From an uncultured Flavobacteriales bacterium (GTDB lineage Bacteria > Bacteroidota > Bacteroidia > Flavobacteriales > Crocinitomicaceae), in NCBI GenBank assembly GCA_946479985.1, contig CAMLIF010000114.1, forward strand, positions 1 to 12,348: a DNA stretch of 12,348 bases, given 5' to 3'. The position numbers and the translations under genes were made by a program. This document shows positions 5,319-12,348 of the stretch, piece after piece; within the stretch, counting starts at the first letter, position 1, and every line of letters starts with the position of its first letter. A model generated the notes under the pieces. It searched no databases and was not told the DNA's origin. It saw only the letters and a program-made list of their open reading frames with translations.

Positions 5319-6014
5319 ATGAAAAAACTACTGCTGATTGCCTTCATTCCAAGTTCTGTTTTCCTGTACTCTCAGGATAGTATTGCACGGATAGATTCGA
5401 ATCTCCTCAAACTCAATCCATTTCCGGTTGAAATTCGCGATGGTTATACACCGCTCCCAATAATTTATCCGCCATATTATGACATAATGCCAATCTGGAC
5501 ACTCCCTACTGGTTTTGTTTGGGTACTCACAGAATCCAATTACAACAAGAAAGGAGCAAAACGGGATATCAAGGCTGATAAAATGAAAATTCTTTTTCCA
5601 GGTGTGGCAATTGAATCTGCGATGGAATTGAATAGTTTAAAAGACAAAGACCTTCAGAAGAAATACCAGGTAGAGTTTTTCAGACAAGCATTTGAACACA
5701 TTACATATTTGGAAGACGAAAAAGCATACAACCAAACCATTTTCGCTTTCCTGGATGAAAAATATGGGCAGGACTGGCGTTTTGAAATGCGAAGTGATGC
5801 CATTGGATTTGAAATTCCGGATAGTCTTTTCCGGAAAAAAGCAGAAGAAGTAATGACAGCGCTTCCTGAAATTAATCTGAAAGATCATATAAAAGGACTT
5901 CCAATAAAGAAACCAACCTCTTTGCCACTGATGATCGGAATTGTAGTTCCGGTAACTTTGGTTTCTGTGGTAGCAATATTTTTTATCTTTAGGCGGAAAA
6001 ATAAATCGAAGTAA
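5319..6014 (+). CDS. Single-pass membrane protein of unknown function with signal peptide
   Basis: A 231-residue protein. Residues 1-18 form a signal peptide (MKKLLLIAFIPSSVFLYS, likely cut before QDS). A hydrophilic domain of about 180 residues follows, then one transmembrane helix (about 203-224, LPLMIGIVVPVTLVSVVAIF) and a basic tail (RRKNKSK). The main domain is therefore periplasmic, anchored by its C-terminus. The Pro/Tyr-rich segment YTPLPIIYPPYYDIMPIW (44-61) and the acidic-aromatic EKYGQDWRFEMRSDAIGFEI (147-166) are its most distinctive parts. I recognise no family. It starts 20 bases after the OmdA gene and is followed at 48 bases by another unknown membrane protein, so it may belong with that gene and not with the DUF run. 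Confidence 0.8.
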   Translation: MKKLLLIAFIPSSVFLYSQDSIARIDSNLLKLNPFPVEIRDGYTPLPIIYPPYYDIMPIWTLPTGFVWVLTESNYNKKGAKRDIKADKMKILFPGVAIESAMELNSLKDKDLQKKYQVEFFRQAFEHITYLEDEKAYNQTIFAFLDEKYGQDWRFEMRSDAIGFEIPDSLFRKKAEEVMTALPEINLKDHIKGLPIKKPTSLPLMIGIVVPVTLVSVVAIFFIFRRKNKSK

Positions 6015-6062
6015 AGCATTCAGAGGATTTTCGGAGTGTTTTCTTAAAATGACTACACTAAA

Positions 6063-6635
6063 ATGAAAAAACTGAAAATTATCATTTCGCTTCTTACAAT
6101 GTTGGCATTAAGTGTAATTGTGGGCTTCATGATAGCAATTAACAGAAGGCCACTTGCATCCAGAAGCGAGTATCCGCTTTTTTTGATTGCAGGAACCCTG
6201 GCTATGATTTTGGTCCTTGGTTCCATTTCTTGGGGTGTGTATACGTTTTTTAAGAAACAGGGCGCTTCCGATCCGTTTAAGATTGCATTTTGGGTATATC
6301 TCTTTTTTGGGTTTTGTTTATTCGGAATTGCGGCTTATTCATTTGATGATTCATTGAGAAAACGGGATAACTATGAATTCGAGGAATATAATGCTGACAT
6401 AATAGAAATTCTGGTACATGATCGGGTGGTGGAAGAACTGGAACTACCCAGACATAAAAGTATCGACCTTGAAACAGTCGCAGAAATTCATGAGTGCGCT
6501 CTCACAATGATTGCACACCACCCTGATGTCATAGAACCTATGCGAAAAGCAAAAAACATAGAAGCGTTTTTAAAAAAGGATAAGGAAGTTCAGCATATGA
6601 TTGATTTTTGTATACGGAACTCTAAAGAGAATTGA
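6063..6635 (+). CDS. Three-helix membrane protein of unknown function
   Basis: A 190-residue protein with three predicted transmembrane segments: about 5-25 (KIIISLLTMLALSVIVGFMI), 38-63 (YPLFLIAGTLAMILVLGSIS and following) and 74-94 (IAFWVYLFFGFCLFGIAAYS). A soluble C-terminal half of about 95 residues follows, rich in charged residues and helical by composition, with several His and two Cys (positions about 145 and 184). No signal peptide beyond helix 1 and no recognised family. Its stop is 9 bases before the KgtP-like transporter start, so the two are almost certainly co-transcribed. It might act with the transporter, but nothing in the sequence proves it. Confidence 0.78.
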   Translation: MKKLKIIISLLTMLALSVIVGFMIAINRRPLASRSEYPLFLIAGTLAMILVLGSISWGVYTFFKKQGASDPFKIAFWVYLFFGFCLFGIAAYSFDDSLRKRDNYEFEEYNADIIEILVHDRVVEELELPRHKSIDLETVAEIHECALTMIAHHPDVIEPMRKAKNIEAFLKKDKEVQHMIDFCIRNSKEN

Positions 6636-6644
6636 TTTTGCAGT

Positions 6645-7946
6645 ATGGAAGCTGAATCAATCTCTAAATCAAAGCTAAAAGCCATTGTCGGCGGTTCAGT
6701 CGGAAATCTCGTTGAGTGGTATGACTGGTATGCCTATTCCGCTTTTGCACTCTACTTTTCAGACTCGTTTTTTCCGGAATCAAACCCAACGGCGCAATTA
6801 TTGAATACCGCTGGAGTTTTTGCACTTGGTTTTCTCATGCGTCCGCTCGGTGGCTGGATTTTCGGAAGAATTGCCGATAGAGTTGGTCGTAAACGCAGTA
6901 TGACACTTTCTGTCTTATTGATGTCATTTGGTTCTTTGCTGATTGCTTTGACTCCAACGTATAAAACAATCGGAATAATTGCACCAATTTTATTGCTTTT
7001 AGCTCGATTGCTCCAGGGATTAAGTGTTGGAGGCGAATATGGAGTTTCAGCTACTTATTTGAGTGAAATGGCTACAAAGAACCGCCGTGGGTTTTATTCA
7101 AGCTTTCAATATGTAACACTAATCGGCGGACAGTTGATCGCTCTTGGAATTCAGTTGCTGTTACAAAAAGTATTACTCACCGAAGAAGAACTCCACAAGT
7201 GGGGCTGGCGAATTCCTTTTGTGATCGGAGCTATTCTTTCCATTGTAGCGCTTTACCTGCGGAAAAGCCTGGAGGAAACTCCGGCTTTTGAATCACACAA
7301 AGCTGATAAGGAAGAAAGCAAAGGAACGTTGAAAGCATTGATGAAACATCCAAAAGCAATTTTCACAGTGATTGGATTAACGTTGGGTGGAACGCTTGCA
7401 TTCTATACCTATACAACTTACATGCAAAAGTTCCTGGTGAATACTGTTCATCTGTCGAAAGGAGAATCTACGCTCATTTCGTTTATCAGTTTATTGATTT
7501 TTGCAGGTTTACAACCTGTTTTCGGAGCATTATCCGATCGGATCGGGAGAAGGCCTCTGCTTATTGGTTTTGGCGTTCTGGGAACAATCTGTACTGTTCC
7601 GTTACTCACAGCTTTGAGTCATACAAATTCTGTTTATACGTCGTTTTTCCTTCTAATGGCCGCTTTAATCATTGTTAGTGGCTATACAAGTATCAATGCA
7701 GTTGTAAAAGCAGAATTGTTCCCTGCGCAAGTAAGAGCTTTGGGTGTGGGATTACCGTATGCGCTAACAGTTGCCATTTTTGGAGGATCAGCAGAATATG
7801 TTGCACTTTGGCTCAAAGATTTAGGCCATGAGTCGTATTTCTATTGGTACATCACAATTTGCGTATTCCTCTCACTTTTGGTTTACGTTTTCATGAACGA
7901 TACCAAAAAAACGTCTCAACTCAACAATGATTCCGGCAGAGAGTAA
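6645..7946 (+). CDS. kgtP: MFS transporter of the metabolite:H+ symporter family, KgtP-like (alpha-ketoglutarate permease)
   Basis: A 433-residue, 12-helix major facilitator with no truncation; E. coli KgtP has about the same length. From memory of that protein, many blocks match nearly residue for residue: AIVGGSVGNLVEWYDWYAYS (13-32), NTAGVFALGFLMRPLGGWIF (54-73), the motif-A loop GRIADRVGRKRSM (74-86), LLLLARLLQGLSVGGEYGVS (116-135), FYSSFQYVTLIGGQLIAL (150-167), FYTYTTYMQKFLVNT (253-267), GALSDRIGRR (294-303) and AELFPAQVRALGVGL (356-370). KgtP imports 2-oxoglutarate with a proton across the inner membrane. The same substrate is likely here, though MHS proteins also carry other mono- and dicarboxylates. 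The gene follows a three-helix membrane protein by 9 bases. The closeness to proteobacterial KgtP across phyla is notable. Confidence 0.93.
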   Translation: MEAESISKSKLKAIVGGSVGNLVEWYDWYAYSAFALYFSDSFFPESNPTAQLLNTAGVFALGFLMRPLGGWIFGRIADRVGRKRSMTLSVLLMSFGSLLIALTPTYKTIGIIAPILLLLARLLQGLSVGGEYGVSATYLSEMATKNRRGFYSSFQYVTLIGGQLIALGIQLLLQKVLLTEEELHKWGWRIPFVIGAILSIVALYLRKSLEETPAFESHKADKEESKGTLKALMKHPKAIFTVIGLTLGGTLAFYTYTTYMQKFLVNTVHLSKGESTLISFISLLIFAGLQPVFGALSDRIGRRPLLIGFGVLGTICTVPLLTALSHTNSVYTSFFLLMAALIIVSGYTSINAVVKAELFPAQVRALGVGLPYALTVAIFGGSAEYVALWLKDLGHESYFYWYITICVFLSLLVYVFMNDTKKTSQLNNDSGRE

Positions 7947-8026
7947 CTTTTCATTTCTATGTATTCTCTAGCTCGTTGCAACTGTAAATCACTAACTATG
8001 TGACTATGATTTCTATGTGTTAACAC

Positions 8027-9028
8027 TTAGTCATTCATCTCCTGAAAAACACCAGCCAATAGCTCATAAGACTTCAACCTTTTGGCATCATCGTAGACAT
8101 TTCCCGAGATCATTAACTCATCAACACCATTTTCAGTAACGAATTGACCGATTTTCTGTCTCAATGTTTCCTTATCGCCAACAAAAGTGCAAGCTAGCAT
8201 GGGTTTTATCGCAGTAATAAGTTCCTGCGGCCAGTTTTCCAATAAATTCGGGATAGGAGGAGAGAGCGGTTGACGATTTCCGGTCAAAATTCCAGAGAAA
8301 AGCTGGTACAAACTCATAGATAGTAATTCGGCTTCTTCCTGAGTGTCGGCTGCAATTGCATTTACACAAGCTAAAATGTATGGTTTATCCAGAAATTCGG
8401 ATGGTTGAAAATTGTGTTTGTATATCGCAATGGCTTGTTTAAACTGTTGCGGGGCGAAATGCGAAGCGAATGCATAGGGCAATCCCATTTCTGCTGCTAA
8501 GTATGCGCTATCTGTACTCGATCCTAAGATCCAGATCGGAATATCGAGCCCTTCACCCGGAAATGCACGAACCGCTGATGTTTTGTTTTCTGCGCTGAAA
8601 TAGGTTTGAAGCGCTTTCACGTCGTTCGGAAATTGATATGCTGTATTCAAATCATTTCTTCTCAATGCTGCAGCTGTTTGCTGATCCGTTCCCGGAGCTC
8701 TTCCCAATCCGAGATCAATCCTTCCGGGATACAACGTTTCCAAAGTTCCGAATTGCTCTGCAATGGCCAATGGCGCATGGTTCGGAAGCATAATTCCGCC
8801 CGAACCAACGCGGATTTTTGTTGTTTTTGATGCGATGTGACCAATCAAAACCGAAGTTGCCGAACTCGCTATGTACTGCATGTTGTGATGCTCGGCAAGC
8901 CAAATGCGCTCATAGCCATGTTTCTCTGCCTGTTGCGCAACTGCAACTGTTCTTGCTATTGCAGAGGCTGCATTTCCGCCTTTGGTAATAATAGAAAGGT
9001 CGAGGACGGAATACTTGATTTTTTTCAT
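8027..9028 (-). CDS. LLM-class (bacterial luciferase-like) flavin-dependent oxidoreductase
   Basis: A 333-residue protein from the ATG at 9028; an in-frame TTG at 9055 would add nine residues upstream but is less likely. The TIM-barrel luciferase-like family is shown by [20 protein letters not shown] (6-25), [20 protein letters not shown] (30-49, with the AEHH motif), [20 protein letters not shown] (71-90), [20 protein letters not shown] (91-110) followed by APGTD, and [23 protein letters not shown] in the middle. This is the MsnO8/YhbW-type subgroup that uses reduced FMN to oxygenate or oxidise a substrate which cannot be deduced. Cytoplasmic. It is convergent with kgtP (80 bases between the stops) and divergent from the hydrolase gene at 9171. 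A GTGTTAACAC palindrome (8017-8026) touches its stop codon. Confidence 0.93.
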   Translation of the reverse strand: MKKIKYSVLDLSIITKGGNAASAIARTVAVAQQAEKHGYERIWLAEHHNMQYIASSATSVLIGHIASKTTKIRVGSGGIMLPNHAPLAIAEQFGTLETLYPGRIDLGLGRAPGTDQQTAAALRRNDLNTAYQFPNDVKALQTYFSAENKTSAVRAFPGEGLDIPIWILGSSTDSAYLAAEMGLPYAFASHFAPQQFKQAIAIYKHNFQPSEFLDKPYILACVNAIAADTQEEAELLSMSLYQLFSGILTGNRQPLSPPIPNLLENWPQELITAIKPMLACTFVGDKETLRQKIGQFVTENGVDELMISGNVYDDAKRLKSYELLAGVFQEMND

Positions 9029-9031
9029 GCT

Positions 9032-9039
9032 CAAAGTTA
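9032..9039 (-). promoter_or_regulatory. Putative -7 promoter box (TAACTTTG) for the LLM oxidoreductase
   Basis: On the minus strand this reads TAACTTTG, a full match to TAnnTTTG, with only three bases (AGC) before the ATG at 9028. Transcription from it would start at or next to the ATG, giving a leaderless message. The nearest upstream TTG is about 13 bases away (9053-9055), shorter than the usual spacing, so the promoter is only suggested. The alternative TTG start at 9055 would lie upstream of this box, which favours the ATG. Confidence 0.4.
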
Positions 9040-9170
9040 CGGATAGCAAAATCAAATTGGTAGTAACCTGGGTAAATAGTTTGTTAAATTGTACTATTAT
9101 TTCACGAGTCTATCCTTAGCTCCGTTTAGAGTTCTACTTTTACCTTGTACAAGAATTTAAAGTACTAACT

Positions 9171-10064
9171 ATGAGAAACCTGCTGATAATCATTTCCGTT
9201 TTTGCTTGTTTGTTAGCATCCTGTAGTTTCAATAAACTCTTTCTACAGCCAACAAAAGCTCCTTTGGGAGTAAAAAAAATAACCTATTCATCTGAACTTG
9301 ATACTACGGTTATTACATTCGACACCATTTCACATCAACCGCATTATCTCAATGGGAGAGGAGAAACTATTGAAGTTGATTATACAATTGAAAGCGTCAA
9401 TTTTTTAAGCGAAAGTGGCAATATGCTGAATGGCTGGTTTCTGAAACCGAAAAATCAACCGGCAAAAGTGACGGTTCTTCATTTACACGGAAATGCAGGT
9501 TTTCTGGTAGAACAAATCGCGTTAATAGCACCACTGGTAAAAGATGGATTTCAAATTTTGATGGTCGATTACAGTGGTTTTGGTTTCTCAGAAGGAAAAG
9601 CTTCGCGTAAAAATGTTCTGATCGATGCAAATTCGGCTTTGGCCTATCTTCAAACACGACCGGAAGTTGCCGGCACGAAACTGGTTATATACGGTCAATC
9701 GCTAGGCGGACATGTTTCTGCGGTTGTAGCTGAACAGCATCAAAATGAAATCGACGGGTTAATCATAGAAGGAGCTTTTTCTTCGCATCACGATATTGCA
9801 GCTGAATCGGCCGGAATTTTTGGAAGAATTTTCGTTCGGGAAATGTATAGTGCGAAGAAATCCATCAAAAAATTCCATAAACCGGTTTTGATCATTCACA
9901 GCAAAGAAGATGAGGTAATTCCCTATTTCATGGGCGAAAAACTTGCGGCATTGGCAAATCAGCCGAAGGAATTTTATACTGTCGATAAAGAGCATATTTG
10001 TGCAAATTTGTACTATTCAGACAGCGTTTCTACTAAGATCAGGCGCATGCTTTCAATTCCGTAA
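9171..10064 (+). CDS. Alpha/beta-hydrolase lipoprotein (BEM46/YfhR-like)
   Basis: A 297-residue protein. The N-terminus MRNLLIIISVFACLLASC is a lipoprotein signal with Cys18 as the lipidation site, so the enzyme is probably membrane-tethered outside the cytoplasm. The alpha/beta-hydrolase fold is visible as VLHLHGNAG (102-110, oxyanion region), VDYSGFGFSEGKAS (132-145), the nucleophile elbow GQSLGGH (175-181, Ser177), LIIHSKEDEVIP (240-251, acid Asp247) and a final catalytic His at 275 in DKEHI. The triad is complete, so it should be active as an esterase, lipase or peptidase; the substrate is unknown. It is divergent from the LLM gene across a 142-base gap. It ends 113 bases before the OleD-like gene, which has its own -7 box, so it is probably a separate unit. 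Confidence 0.9.
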   Translation: MRNLLIIISVFACLLASCSFNKLFLQPTKAPLGVKKITYSSELDTTVITFDTISHQPHYLNGRGETIEVDYTIESVNFLSESGNMLNGWFLKPKNQPAKVTVLHLHGNAGFLVEQIALIAPLVKDGFQILMVDYSGFGFSEGKASRKNVLIDANSALAYLQTRPEVAGTKLVIYGQSLGGHVSAVVAEQHQNEIDGLIIEGAFSSHHDIAAESAGIFGRIFVREMYSAKKSIKKFHKPVLIIHSKEDEVIPYFMGEKLAALANQPKEFYTVDKEHICANLYYSDSVSTKIRRMLSIP

Positions 10065-10071
10065 TAATTCT

Positions 10072-10099
10072 TCCAAATGTAACGCGTTGTTTTTTTGGA
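10072..10099 (+). terminator. Possible weak terminator after the hydrolase gene
   Basis: TCCAAA (10072-10077) can pair with TTTGGA (10094-10099). Between them is the 8-bp palindrome AACGCGTT (10081-10088), followed by a run of six T (10091-10096). The T-run is partly inside the outer stem, so only one of the two pairings can act at a time. The location, 7 bases after the hydrolase stop and before a new promoter box, suits termination. The stem is short, so the call is tentative. Confidence 0.25.
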
Positions 10100-10151
10100 C
10101 ATTAAAAATAACGAGTACGGATTATCGCAACTGTTTTCCTATTTTGTGCTC

Positions 10152-10159
10152 TAAATTTG
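10152..10159 (+). promoter_or_regulatory. Putative -7 promoter box (TAAATTTG) for the OleD-like operon
   Basis: TAAATTTG is a full match to TAnnTTTG, 18 bases before the ATG at 10178. That would give a leader of about 15 bases. No TTG lies at the standard spacing upstream. The box overlaps the in-frame TTG at 10157, which argues against that TTG being the translation start. It suggests the three genes from 10178 onward form their own transcription unit. Confidence 0.45.
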
Positions 10160-10177
10160 GACCAAACTAACACACAA

Positions 10178-11167
10178 ATGAACGTATTATTAACTGGTGC
10201 TACTGGGTTTTTGGGCTATCGGACACTTGAAAGTTTGTTGGATAACGAGGAAATCACTTCAATTAAAGCAGCATGCAGAAAATTCCAGTTCAATAGAAAG
10301 ATCGAGCATTCGAAAGTATCCTATCATCTGGGCGATTTAGAAGATTCAGAGTACGTGGATCAATTGGTTCAGGATATGGATGTTATCATTAATACAGCTT
10401 CTCTTTCATCGCCCTGGGGTGGCGAATCCGAATTTATTAAAGCCAATATCGACACTCAGCGCAACTTGATAAATTCAGCAAGGAAAAATGGAATATCCCG
10501 GTTTATATACATTTCCACGCCAAGCATTTATTACAACGGGAAAAGCAGGCTAGGTGTGAAAGAATCGGATCCTTTGCCGGCGCAATTCGTGAATAATTAC
10601 GCGAAAACAAAGTTTCGGGCAGAAGAAATGCTGCGCGAATCTGAAATTCCACATATTATTCTGCGGCCGCGGGCTTTGATCGGAAGAGGCGATTCTATTA
10701 TCATGCCCCGGTTAATCAGGGCTTACCAGGAAGGGAAACTTCGAATTATCGGCGACGGGCAAAATGTGGTTGATCTGACTTCGGTTGATAATGTTGCTTC
10801 TGCTGTTTTCCTTGCAATAAAAGCAAATGAAACTGCTTTGAACCAGGCATATAATATTACAAACGGTGAATCAGTCAAACTTTGGGAGAGTATAAATTAT
10901 GTACTGCAGGCATTGGGAAACGAACCGGTTTCTAAACGGATAAGTGCAAATGTTGTGCGTGCAGTAGCTTCATTTATGGAGTTAAAATCGAAACTTACAA
11001 GTAAGGAAGAACCAGCCTTAACCAGATACGGAGTTGGAACATTAGCCCATTCTTTTACGCTCGATATCTCCAAAGCGAAGGATTTACTTGGGTATGAGCC
11101 TAAAGTAAGTACAACCGAAGCAATTGACAGTTTCATTAAATGGACAAGAGCAAATGAAAACCTGTAA
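10178..11167 (+). CDS. Extended SDR NAD(P)-dependent reductase, OleD/3beta-hydroxysteroid dehydrogenase-like
   Basis: A 329-residue protein from the ATG at 10178. It opens directly with the Rossmann nucleotide-binding motif TGATGFLG (6-13). Other extended-SDR features are HLGDLED (50-56), NTASLSSPWGGESEFIKANI (72-91), FIYISTPSIYY (109-119, catalytic Ser/Thr around 113-114), YAKTK (141-145, catalytic Tyr141 and Lys145) and LRPRALIGRGDSIIMPRLIR (162-181), followed by a G.G.N.VDLTSVDNVA block. The STPSIYY, LRPRA.IG.GD and GDGQNVVD...VDNV set resembles OleD, the NADPH reductase of long-chain olefin/beta-lactone synthesis, and 3beta-HSD-type enzymes. It probably reduces a 3-keto acyl-derived substrate in the cytoplasm. 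Its last 14 bases overlap the next gene. The SDR call is strong; OleD-like is a resemblance judged by eye. Confidence 0.9.
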   Translation: MNVLLTGATGFLGYRTLESLLDNEEITSIKAACRKFQFNRKIEHSKVSYHLGDLEDSEYVDQLVQDMDVIINTASLSSPWGGESEFIKANIDTQRNLINSARKNGISRFIYISTPSIYYNGKSRLGVKESDPLPAQFVNNYAKTKFRAEEMLRESEIPHIILRPRALIGRGDSIIMPRLIRAYQEGKLRIIGDGQNVVDLTSVDNVASAVFLAIKANETALNQAYNITNGESVKLWESINYVLQALGNEPVSKRISANVVRAVASFMELKSKLTSKEEPALTRYGVGTLAHSFTLDISKAKDLLGYEPKVSTTEAIDSFIKWTRANENL

Positions 11168-12002
11168 ATTGTACTTGTCACATGCCGGCTATTGTACTTC
11201 GAAGGCCAGTCACGCTGTAAAAGGCGATCCGAGGACGGAAATTCAATTCGGCGCACTTTTCGGTTTAATTGAACATCCGGAGAAAGGCTGGATTTTGTTT
11301 GATACCGGTTATACCAATCGTTTTTTTGAAGCGACCCAGAAATATCCGAATAAACTTTACGCGAAAATCACGAAAGTTTATCTGGAACCGGAAGAAGAAG
11401 CCTCCGAATTCATTCAGTTGTTGGGTTTGTCAGCCGATGACATTAAGCATGTGATTATCTCTCATTTTCACGGCGATCATATCAGCGGATTGCGTGATTA
11501 TAAAAATGCCACATTCTACTGCTCGAAACAAGCTTATATGCAAGTGAAACAAGTTTCAGACTTCTTTGCTGTCACAAAGGGAATTCTGAAGAAATTACTG
11601 CCTGATGATTTTGAACAACGACTGCAATTCATTGAAGATATTGCTGTCAAATCAGAAGATGAATACTTCGGAAAGAACTATGATTTGTTTGGAGATAAGT
11701 TGCTTACGTTATTTTCATTGCCAGGACACGCGGCAGGTCAAATGGGACTTCAGCTAACAACGGAAAAGGAAAAATATTTCTTAGTTGCTGATGCTTGCTG
11801 GGATCTACGTGCAATCACAGAGAATAAACTCCCAAACCCGATTGTCCGCCTGTTTTTTGATTCCTGGTCAGATTACAAAGAAAGTATTCACAAGTTACAG
11901 GCATTTCACAAACGTTTTCCGGAAGTTGTTTTGGTTCCAACACATTGTTCCCGGTCAACCAAACCATTACTAAGCACTAAAAACCAGCTGAATGCCCTTT
12001 AA
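11154..12002 (+). CDS. Metallo-beta-lactamase-fold hydrolase, N-acyl homoserine lactonase-like
   Basis: A 282-residue protein from the ATG at 11154, inside the end of the SDR gene (14-base overlap); an earlier in-frame TTG at 11124 would increase the overlap and is less likely. All metal ligands of the binuclear MBL fold are present: HFHGDH (104-109, His104, His106, Asp108, His109), His192 in LPGHAAGQMG, Asp213 in LVADACWD, and His264 in VPTHCS. The order and spacing are those of the AttM/AiiA-type lactonase branch. LFDTGY (48-53) before the first ligand also fits. No signal peptide, so cytoplasmic. It likely hydrolyses a lactone, thioester or similar bond. Its place between an OleD-like reductase and an acyl-activating enzyme suggests a step in the same pathway, not quorum quenching (inference). 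Confidence 0.92.
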   Translation: MKTCKLYLSHAGYCTSKASHAVKGDPRTEIQFGALFGLIEHPEKGWILFDTGYTNRFFEATQKYPNKLYAKITKVYLEPEEEASEFIQLLGLSADDIKHVIISHFHGDHISGLRDYKNATFYCSKQAYMQVKQVSDFFAVTKGILKKLLPDDFEQRLQFIEDIAVKSEDEYFGKNYDLFGDKLLTLFSLPGHAAGQMGLQLTTEKEKYFLVADACWDLRAITENKLPNPIVRLFFDSWSDYKESIHKLQAFHKRFPEVVLVPTHCSRSTKPLLSTKNQLNAL

Positions 12003-12348
12003 ACTTCGCATACTGCTCTATCTGATTCGTTTGAAATTCACGAAATGGCTTATTCTGCGCGGATTTACTTTCGTAAAGCGAATACGCTCCAATCGTTTTA
12101 TGAGAAAACTGAAACATTCGCCGTTTTATAATGAACTAATGAATCAGGGGAAAATAATAACGGATTTCCCGATTGTGAACAAAGCTGTTTTTATGAAGGA
12201 ATTTGACCGGATCAATACTTGTGGATTGAATCGCGAAGAATCGTTCAGAGTGGCACTTAAAGCCGAAGAATCGCGTGATTTCAGCCCGATGATTAATGGA
12301 GTCACCGTTGGTTTATCAACCGGAACGAGTGGGAGCAGAGGCCTTTTC
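11992..12348 (+). CDS. Adenylate-forming enzyme, F390 synthetase-related (phenylacetate-CoA ligase-like), N-terminal part
   Basis: The ATG at 11992 overlaps the preceding stop by 11 bases and opens a frame of 119 codons that runs off the right edge. The chain begins with basic and hydrophobic residues (MPFKLRILLYLIRLKFTKWL). Then come HSPFYNELMNQGK (42-54) and DFPIVNKAVFMKEFD (58-72), which match the HSPFY.......DFP...K......FD layout of phenylacetate-CoA ligase and CoF synthetase relatives. Residues 107-117, GLSTGTSGSRG, are the Ser/Thr/Gly-rich ATP/AMP-binding loop of adenylate-forming enzymes. Such enzymes activate a carboxylate as acyl-AMP, then pass it to CoA or an amine or alcohol. The C-terminal domain is outside the window, so the acceptor cannot be judged. 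Translational coupling to the MBL gene is likely. Confidence 0.85.
   Translation, partial: MPFKLRILLYLIRLKFTKWLILRGFTFVKRIRSNRFMRKLKHSPFYNELMNQGKIITDFPIVNKAVFMKEFDRINTCGLNREESFRVALKAEESRDFSPMINGVTVGLSTGTSGSRGLF

Noticed and set aside
8017..8026. GTGTTAACAC palindrome at the end of the LLM gene, between convergent genes
   Set aside because: A 10-bp AT-containing palindrome is expected by chance at this scale, and no T-run or further stem supports a bidirectional terminator.
1629..11156. Upstream TTG starts for several genes (1629, 4798, 9055, 10157, 11124) and an upstream start at 4327 for the DUF1801 gene
   Set aside because: In each case a nearby ATG fits better: it places a signal peptide or Rossmann motif at the N-terminus, overlaps the prior stop as ATGA, or follows a promoter box.
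11154..12002. Reading the MBL protein as a quorum-quenching AHL lactonase
   Set aside because: The ligand set fits that branch, but the gene is translationally coupled to a reductase and an acyl-activating enzyme, so a biosynthetic role is more likely.
1..12348. CRISPR arrays, tRNA or rRNA genes, transposases, toxin-antitoxin or phage defence genes
   Set aside because: No regularly spaced repeats, no tRNA-like cloverleaf and no protein of these families was seen in either strand.

Overview
The window looks like chromosomal DNA of a Bacteroidota bacterium, most likely a flavobacterium-type genome. It is AT-rich, about 40% GC by eye. Genes mostly lack Shine-Dalgarno sequences, and several starts are preceded by the Bacteroidota -7 box TAnnTTTG. 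The LuxR/DUF4199 pair and the DUF4287, DUF1801 and YdeI genes are also typical of that phylum. Genus-level placement is not possible from this sequence alone.

Layout. Positions 1-992 (minus strand) hold the N-terminal part of an RND efflux adaptor lipoprotein and, upstream of it, a small exported protein of unknown function. From 1133 to 7946 everything reads on the plus strand: a 32-codon small ORF, an MmcQ/YjbR protein, two unknowns (one exported, one possibly beta-propeller-like), a membrane-tethered LuxR-type regulator with a DUF4199 membrane protein, a tight run of DUF4287, DUF1801 and DUF1905/OmdA genes, two membrane proteins of unknown function, and a KgtP-like MFS transporter. A flavin-dependent LLM-class monooxygenase follows on the minus strand (8027-9028). 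It is divergent from an alpha/beta-hydrolase lipoprotein (9171-10064).

From 10178 to the right edge there is a three-gene overlapping operon: an OleD/3beta-HSD-like extended SDR reductase, a lactonase-type metallo-beta-lactamase-fold hydrolase, and the start of an adenylate-forming enzyme of the F390-synthetase-related type. These look like consecutive steps of an acyl-modifying biosynthetic pathway that continues past the edge. This is the best candidate for an undescribed system here.

The most distinctive non-coding feature is a repeat built from two tandem 18-bp units plus a CCTTG tail. It occurs twice in the same orientation, at 2877-2919 and 4098-4138, and brackets the LuxR/DUF4199 pair. 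The first copy encodes the last residues and stop codon of the gene it follows. It includes a perfect 24-bp palindrome that abuts a second perfect, very GC-rich 14-bp palindrome.

No rRNA, tRNA, CRISPR array, transposase or complete insertion sequence was recognised, and no gene-free stretch exceeds 300 bases.
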